Shown: positions 58,774-64,000 of the stretch, piece by piece | How the letters are laid out: each line of letters starts with the position of its first letter | Numbering within the stretch: the first letter of the stretch is position 1 | Source: Spinacia oleracea | Lineage: Eukaryota > Streptophyta > Magnoliopsida > Caryophyllales > Amaranthaceae | Direction of reading: 5' to 3' | NCBI RefSeq assembly: GCF_020520425.1 | Contig: NC_079490.1 | Coordinates: 930,001-994,000, forward strand | DNA length: 64,000 nucleotides | Translations under genes and position numbers: made by a program | The notes under the pieces: generated by a model | The model's input: only the letters and a program-made list of their open reading frames with translations | Databases searched by the model: none | What the model was told of the DNA's origin: nothing

Positions 58774-61049
58774 CTAAATAGATTCTGCAAACCTGGAAAT
58801 CAAATCAACCATCTGAGAATCAAAATCAGGACCTTCCATCTGAAAATGGCTAGCACCTTCAATAAGATGAGTCTCGATACGGCCTGAAGCCGAGCTTAGC
58901 TTATTCTGCAACTGTTTGACACTGGTAAAACCATCTCGAGTTCCCATAACGAAAAGCTTTGGTTTTGTAGACTGCAAAATAGCTTTATGGTGCCTTCCAA
59001 AGAGGATTGAGGCCATCAAACCAAATGGGTATCCTATACTCACATAACCGACTATTTGCTCGACTTGATCAACAGCTGAACCTGCAATTGGTGCACCTGT
59101 TCCAAAAGACTGGATATGTTCAGGAGAAGAACAATCAAATTATCAGTGTTTTGACAATGATGACATATCACTGTAAAGAATCCGGACACTGACATCCGTT
59201 ACAAGTTTAGCAGATAACCGTGTTTTGACAATGATGACATGTCACTGTAAAGAATCCGGACACTGACACTGTAAAGAATCCGGACACTGACATCAGTTAC
59301 AAGTTTAGCAGATAACCGTGTTTTGATAATGATGACATGTCACTGTAAAGAATCCGGACACTGACACCAGTTACAAGTTTAGCAGATAACTGTGTTAGAC
59401 GACTATCCTATACAATGTTGCCTGATTCGCTAGTATGAGACTGGCTACGGGTTTGCAATTCGCTACGTAATGTGCTAAATTAGACCAAACTTGTACCATT
59501 TTCATGTTATAATTCGCTTTTTCGGTTCGCGGGTCGTAGGGTGGTTAGAGAATTAGGTAACACTGATCCTATACAATGTTGCCTGATTCACTAGTATGAG
59601 ATTGGGTACGGGTTCGCAATTCGCTACATAATATGCTAAAGTAGACCAAAATTGTACCATTTTCATGTTATAATTCGCTTTTTCGGACGAGGTTCGTAGG
59701 GTGGTTAGAGAATTAGATAACACTGATCCTATACAATGTTGCCTGATTCGCTAGTATGAGATTGAGTATTTGGGCTCGCAATTCGCTACATAATGTGCTA
59801 ACTTAGACCAATATTGTACCTTTTTCATGTTATAATTCGCCTTTTTGGTTCGTTGTTCGTAGGGTGGTTAGAGAATTAGGTAACGCTGATCTTATAACAT
59901 GAATTCCTTGGTAAATATATGGTTAATAGAGTTACAACCTGATTAGAATGATCCTCTCTTAAGCTGAAAAAGAACCATCCAACTATCCAAGTAACTTTCA
60001 AAATTCAAACCTAACTTCTTCTTTTTTCAAGTTGAAACACAGATTTCAAGGTTCAGATAGAAGAATTAACATGTATGCCATGAATCAGATTTGTATGCTC
60101 AAACAGCTGAGAAAAATAAGCAGAAGAAAAAACCAAGAAGGCTAGTGAATGATAAGAAGCCAAGGAAGAAAATGAGGGTTGGAATTTGCAAGATTGCAAC
60201 AAAGAAATTTTTGAGACAATTTCTTCACATGTGATCATCAAAATTGCTTGAATCAAAATTCGAGTTTCGACATGAGTTCATGATAAACATCTTGGCAGGA
60301 AAACAATGAAAGAACAACACCAATCAGCATCAAATTTCAATATTCAGATCAAACATAAAATTAAAAGCAGGAAAAAAAAACTCTTAATTTCAACACCTCA
60401 AAGTTAGCAAATTCAACTGCTTTTCTCCTGAAAAGGACAACCAAGAGAATCTAACAATGATAATGAATCAATAAAGCATAACCCAAAATTCCCATTAAAG
60501 GTCAATTTCCCATGAATAGATCTGACTCAATAATCAATTCTAACCACTTTTCATCAACTTTTCACTTTCAACAACACAATTACACAACCAAAATCCAAAT
60601 TTTGATCTTCAGATAACAATATGCAAGAACACAAGCTGATCTTTCTCAATTGCAGATTAAAATCAATCATGAAAACAAGAAATTAAATTCAAAATTGAAA
60701 AAATTATACCTGCAGAAGAACCCACAAGCAGAATCCTATGAACAGAGAGATTTTCACAAACCCATTTGCAAACAGAAACAACATCCTTGACTTCAGAAAA
60801 CCCAGAAATTGATTTACTACCAGTTGACCTACCAACCCCTCTCATATCAAAAGTAACAGCCAAATAACCAGCATTTGCTAACCCAGTTGCCATTCCTCTC
60901 AATAAACTCTGACAACCTCCTAAAACTGAGTATGGATGAACCAATACAATACCCAAATCATCATCTTTGATATCTTTGTTGGGTTTAAAGATTCTTGACC
61001 TAAGATTAATTCCATCACTTCCCTCAATAGTCACTGATTCACTTGACAT
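58774..61049 (-). CDS. Alpha/beta hydrolase-fold protein, two exons
   Basis: Exons 60710-61049 and 58774-59096 join in phase 1 to 220 residues, starting MSSESVTIEGSDGINLRSRI. Visible parts: HPYSVLGG oxyanion region (about 38-45), FDMRGVGRSTG, nucleophile elbow GSSAG (110-114, Ser 112), acid GTRDG (Asp 168) and GASHF (His 197), a complete Ser-Asp-His triad. The intron cuts directly behind the elbow, inside the last glycine codon. Similar small plant proteins are annotated as X-Pro dipeptidyl-peptidase/KANL3-like hydrolases without known substrate. No transit peptide is evident, so the cytosol is likely. The gene is intact; its substrate cannot be read from the sequence. Confidence 0.9.
59146..59900. 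repeat. Two adjacent tandem arrays in the hydrolase intron
   Basis: Array one (59146-59397): GTGTTTTGACAATGATGACA...TTTAGCAGATAACC in three copies; the middle one contains an extra doubling of ACTGTAAAGAATCCGGACAC. Array two (59405-59900): ATCCTATACAATGTTGCCTG, TCATGTTATAATTCGC and GTAGGGTGGTTAGAGAATTA in three copies of about 160 bp. Confidence 0.88.
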
Positions 61050-62806
61050 TTTTAGAGAGAGAAAAATGTGTTTCTTTTTGTGTGAAAATGGATGAGAAAT
61101 TTAGGCTTAAACTAGGTATTGTTTGGATGGAAGAATAAAATTTAATTACATCTTTTTTAATTGGGCACTTTAATTAATTAGTTCATTAATTATATGGTTG
61201 GCTAGATTTTTTGTTTATGTTGGAAGATTTGAGGGAGCAATCTTGATTTATTTCATAGGAGGTTGAGGAGTTTGTCTCTCAAATTGGCGAAAATTAGGGG
61301 AAATATTAATTTGGTTAAAGTATGTCCTTTTCTTTTCTTTGTTTTCCAAACCTTCTTAGTTTCCTTTTTCTTTTATCCATACATAATGTGGGCTTAGTTT
61401 TTGACCTACTATTTGGCAAATGGTAGGGTGTTCAATCTATTCACTATGCATCCAAGTGAATCATGTACGGACTACAGAGTACACGTTATATTTGTATTTA
61501 CAGTTATTAACTTATTACGGAGAATGAATTTTCGAGTATAATGTCGTATTGTGTTACTAGTGATTCGTATAAGCAATGTGTTTTTTTATACATCCGAGTG
61601 TCATGTATACAACATTTTCACTCGTTTTCTCATTGAAGTCTTTGCAAACGAACAAGTGTATAACCGTATAAGGTACATCTTGATGTGTAATGGCGGAATT
61701 GGGGATAGCTGGAGTTATTGTGATTGTACGTTAAAAGTCTACAAGTTTTTACATGTTTACTTATAACTCATAATTCAAGATTGAATATCTTCACTAATCA
61801 ATTTAAATTTTAGGTTTGGTATTCAAGGGAGTTGTTTTGGATTTCTTTGGTCCCAAAAATTTCTTTAAAATAAAGCAACTATTGGATTGAAAGTTGCATG
61901 TTATTGGTTGGTTGTAGTAAAGATTGTACTTTAAGATAGCCTAGTAGACCAATCATAATGGGTTGTATACAAATAAACAAATATCTTGAGAAAATCTTGA
62001 ATTGGTAAATTTTTAAACCAAACCATCACTCAAACTCAAGCTTTTCCTAAGATCCTTGGTTATTTTTTGTGGGTTAGCCGATCTAGCCTAACTTAAATAC
62101 GGCTTTGCTCAGTTCGGGTCAAGTTTAGTGCTTGATCGCAAATTGTCATAACATAGGCATATATCCAAACCGGTGGCACGTCGGCTTAAACCATAACTAG
62201 AGGCAGTCCATTTAAGGTTATAGGTCAAGCCTTATACTCAAAGTTGTCCAAAGCTAACTTGGTCCAATAACATGACCAAATCTATATAATAGTGTTCGAA
62301 TTTTTGCACGATTATCATCCATACATCTTAAGTTGTATGTACGTAAACATTATCATTATAAACCGCAAATTCTAATACATGGATACCTATATCAACATAT
62401 ATTACACAACGAAGATTTAAACGATTTTTTGTTCGAATGAATGTTTTTATAATTATCTCGGAATATTATATAAGCACCAAATAAAAAGTAAAATATTTGC
62501 TATAAATTCCTAATTGGTTTTTCTTGCTTTCCAACTTGAACTAAAAAAAATGACCCCCCAAAACAAAATTAATTTTTTTTAAAAAGAAAAATCAAGTCAA
62601 GATACCATAAATATAGAAACTTGCTTATACAAAACTACTCTACAAATGCAAGCATTCCTTTTAATATCTTCCTATTTCCAACAACTAAAAACCTAATTAA
62701 GAAGTAAGGATAAACCCAAAATAGACCATTACATCATACATTTACAACAAACCTACAAACTATTACTACTAACTAGACTACTAGTACAACGGTCCTCAAC
62801 CATATT
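61050..62806. other. Intergenic stretch
   Basis: Next to 61050 lies the hydrolase 5' leader; near 62806 the 3' UTR of the bromodomain gene. No further gene, RNA or clear transposon was recognised. The ORF at 61551-61766 is without features. Confidence 0.5.
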
Positions 62807-64000
62807 TTACCTCCTAGGTTTTTTCTTAAAATTTTCACCACCATCTCTACCACCCGATCTTCCTCCGCCTTTCGCCGAATCCGATGCACCACCACCACCA
62901 CCCACCATCGCCGCCTTCCGTTTTGGCGGTCTCCCCCGCGAAGCGGCTGCCTCTTTCTCCCCTCTCCTCCCTGAACTCCTCCTTACACCACCCACATCAA
63001 CCACCTCTTTAACAATAGTTTTCTTCAAATTCCCACTAATCTTTTTCACATTATTACTATTATTATTATTACTAGTTGCACTCTGGTTTTTCTCCCTTCT
63101 CCCACCTTCCACCGCCGCCGCCTCGTCCACCTCCTCCTCGCCGGAATCTTTATTCTTCGCCTTCTCTTGACTCGACGGCGAGTTTTGCTTTATCCTCTTC
63201 AAGAAATTCGCCACCCCTTGTTTCTTCAAAACAATTGATGGTGTTCCTTTCTCTTGCTTTTGATCCACATTATTATTCATCTTCTTCCCTTCCACCACCA
63301 CCACTCCGTCTCTCTCTCCGCCACCACCGCCACCGCCACCACCGCCTTTAGTGGTGGAGCTCTCTAGTTTATTATTATTATTAATATTCTCCCTTTTATT
63401 CCCTTCTTTACTTATGATCTTCTTCCCATTGTTGTTACTCATCCTCAACCCTCCATTCCCCAAATTCGATTTCTCTCTAATAAGCAACTTCTTCAAGTTC
63501 CCATCACCCCCACCACCACCACCCCGACCCCCACCACCACCACCACCACCGCCGCCGCCACCACCACCCTCCTCTTTCTTACTCGAAAGAGAACCACCAT
63601 TAACTTTCTTCGTTACTTTCTCCTCACGTCCATTCTCAACATTACTATTATTATTACTATTATTAATTTTCTTACTATTACTATTAATAGTACTAGTAGT
63701 GTCTGCCTTCTTCATGCTATCAGACAACGCTTGCATTGAGCTCGAACTTCGTCGCCGGCAAACGATCATGGTGGTGGAGGATCTTGGTTTCTTAACCACG
63801 GGTTCGAGGTGTTGCGGTTCCGGGTCGGGTTTCCTGGGTTGGACCCGTGGATTTCGGGTTTTTTGGTTGATTTCGTCCATTACTAACCTCCGCAACTCCC
63901 TGGCTGCTATATGCTCTGCTGTGCTCTTACGGTAAAAAAGGACTGCATTGGTGAAAATGAGGAGGAGGTCACGGTAAAATTTGGGGTGACAATCGAAGTA
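62807..64000 (-). CDS. Bromodomain-containing DNA-binding protein, C-terminal part (partial)
   Basis: The minus-strand frame is open from the window end to the stop at 62807, so the N-terminus lies outside. The first visible residues, FYRDLLLIFTNAVLFYRKST followed by EHIAARELRRLV, fit the end of a plant bromodomain (helix C with the acetyl-lysine-binding Asn and the last helix). About 360 residues of low-complexity sequence follow: basic patches, runs of Gly (up to 14), Asn-rich stretches and an AT-hook-like RGRPPKRKA near the C-terminus, which ends KKKPRR. This resembles plant DNA-binding bromodomain proteins of the Myb/SANT-bromodomain kind (recalled family, not checked). A nuclear acetyl-histone reader is likely. 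The glycine runs are coded by GGT/GGC tracts and probably vary in length between individuals. Confidence 0.8.
   Translation of the reverse strand, partial: YFDCHPKFYRDLLLIFTNAVLFYRKSTAEHIAARELRRLVMDEINQKTRNPRVQPRKPDPEPQHLEPVVKKPRSSTTMIVCRRRSSSSMQALSDSMKKADTTSTINSNSKKINNSNNNSNVENGREEKVTKKVNGGSLSSKKEEGGGGGGGGGGGGGGRGGGGGGDGNLKKLLIREKSNLGNGGLRMSNNNGKKIISKEGNKRENINNNNKLESSTTKGGGGGGGGGGERDGVVVVEGKKMNNNVDQKQEKGTPSIVLKKQGVANFLKRIKQNSPSSQEKAKNKDSGEEEVDEAAAVEGGRREKNQSATSNNNNSNNVKKISGNLKKTIVKEVVDVGGVRRSSGRRGEKEAAASRGRPPKRKAAMVGGGGGASDSAKGGGRSGGRDGGENFKKKPRR

Noticed and set aside
63351-63935. 194-codon plus-strand ORF rich in Pro and Leu
   Set aside because: Exact antisense of the glycine-rich part of the bromodomain gene. 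Its composition is only the complement of GGT and AAT runs.

Overview
The window is nuclear DNA from a flowering plant, most likely a eudicot. The genes carry GT-AG introns, the intergenic DNA is AT-rich, a type II tRNA-Ser gene is present, and the proteins belong to plant families (G-type lectin receptor kinases, an EMSY-LIKE ENT/Agenet protein, plant SelO, plant S-adenosylhomocysteinase). A Caryophyllales-type genome is a guess from the general look of the repeats and is not shown by the sequence. All exon coordinates were read by eye from splice consensus and frame continuity. || Layout. 1-7 kb: the 3' end of a LINE, nested Tourist-like MITEs, a possible LTR remnant, a complete non-autonomous MULE with a 9-bp target duplication, a CACTA element and a GC-rich island. 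7.0-7.1 kb: tRNA-Ser(GCU). 7.3-19 kb: a PPR gene scrap, then a minus-strand cluster of G-type lectin S-receptor-like kinases. The cluster holds two intact genes (9609-12005 and 16442-18928), one copy that has lost its kinase domain but keeps a 440-codon ectodomain ORF (13673-14995), and two smaller fragments. Its spacers are duplicated along with the genes. 20.5-22.9 kb: a hAT element, a tRNA-derived SINE and a long-TIR element. 23.1-26.3 kb: the three-exon S-adenosylhomocysteine hydrolase gene. 27.5-33.5 kb: a Stowaway inside a tandem duplication, a putative minus-strand gene of unknown function whose last intron holds a 2.2-kb tandem array, and a small CLE-like peptide gene. 35.8-38.5 kb: octanoyltransferase LIP2. 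38.5-42 kb: a retroposon end, a Helitron with a perfect 34-bp palindrome, a Stowaway, and a second member of the MULE family. 42.9-48.6 kb: the eight-exon SelO pseudokinase/AMPylase gene. 49.4-51.5 kb: a degenerate tandem array interrupted by a LINE and a Helitron. 51.9-58.1 kb: the ten-exon EMSY-LIKE gene. 58.8-61.0 kb: a two-exon alpha/beta hydrolase. 62.8 kb to the end: the 3' part of a bromodomain gene with long glycine and asparagine runs. || The genes do not form one pathway. They are housekeeping and regulatory genes (methyl cycle, lipoylation, redox AMPylation, chromatin reading) beside a fast-evolving cluster of immune-type receptors. The most distinctive features are the graded decay series of receptor kinases and tandem-repeat expansion in the introns of most spliced genes here. 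Many transposon ends and target duplications can be fixed to the base.
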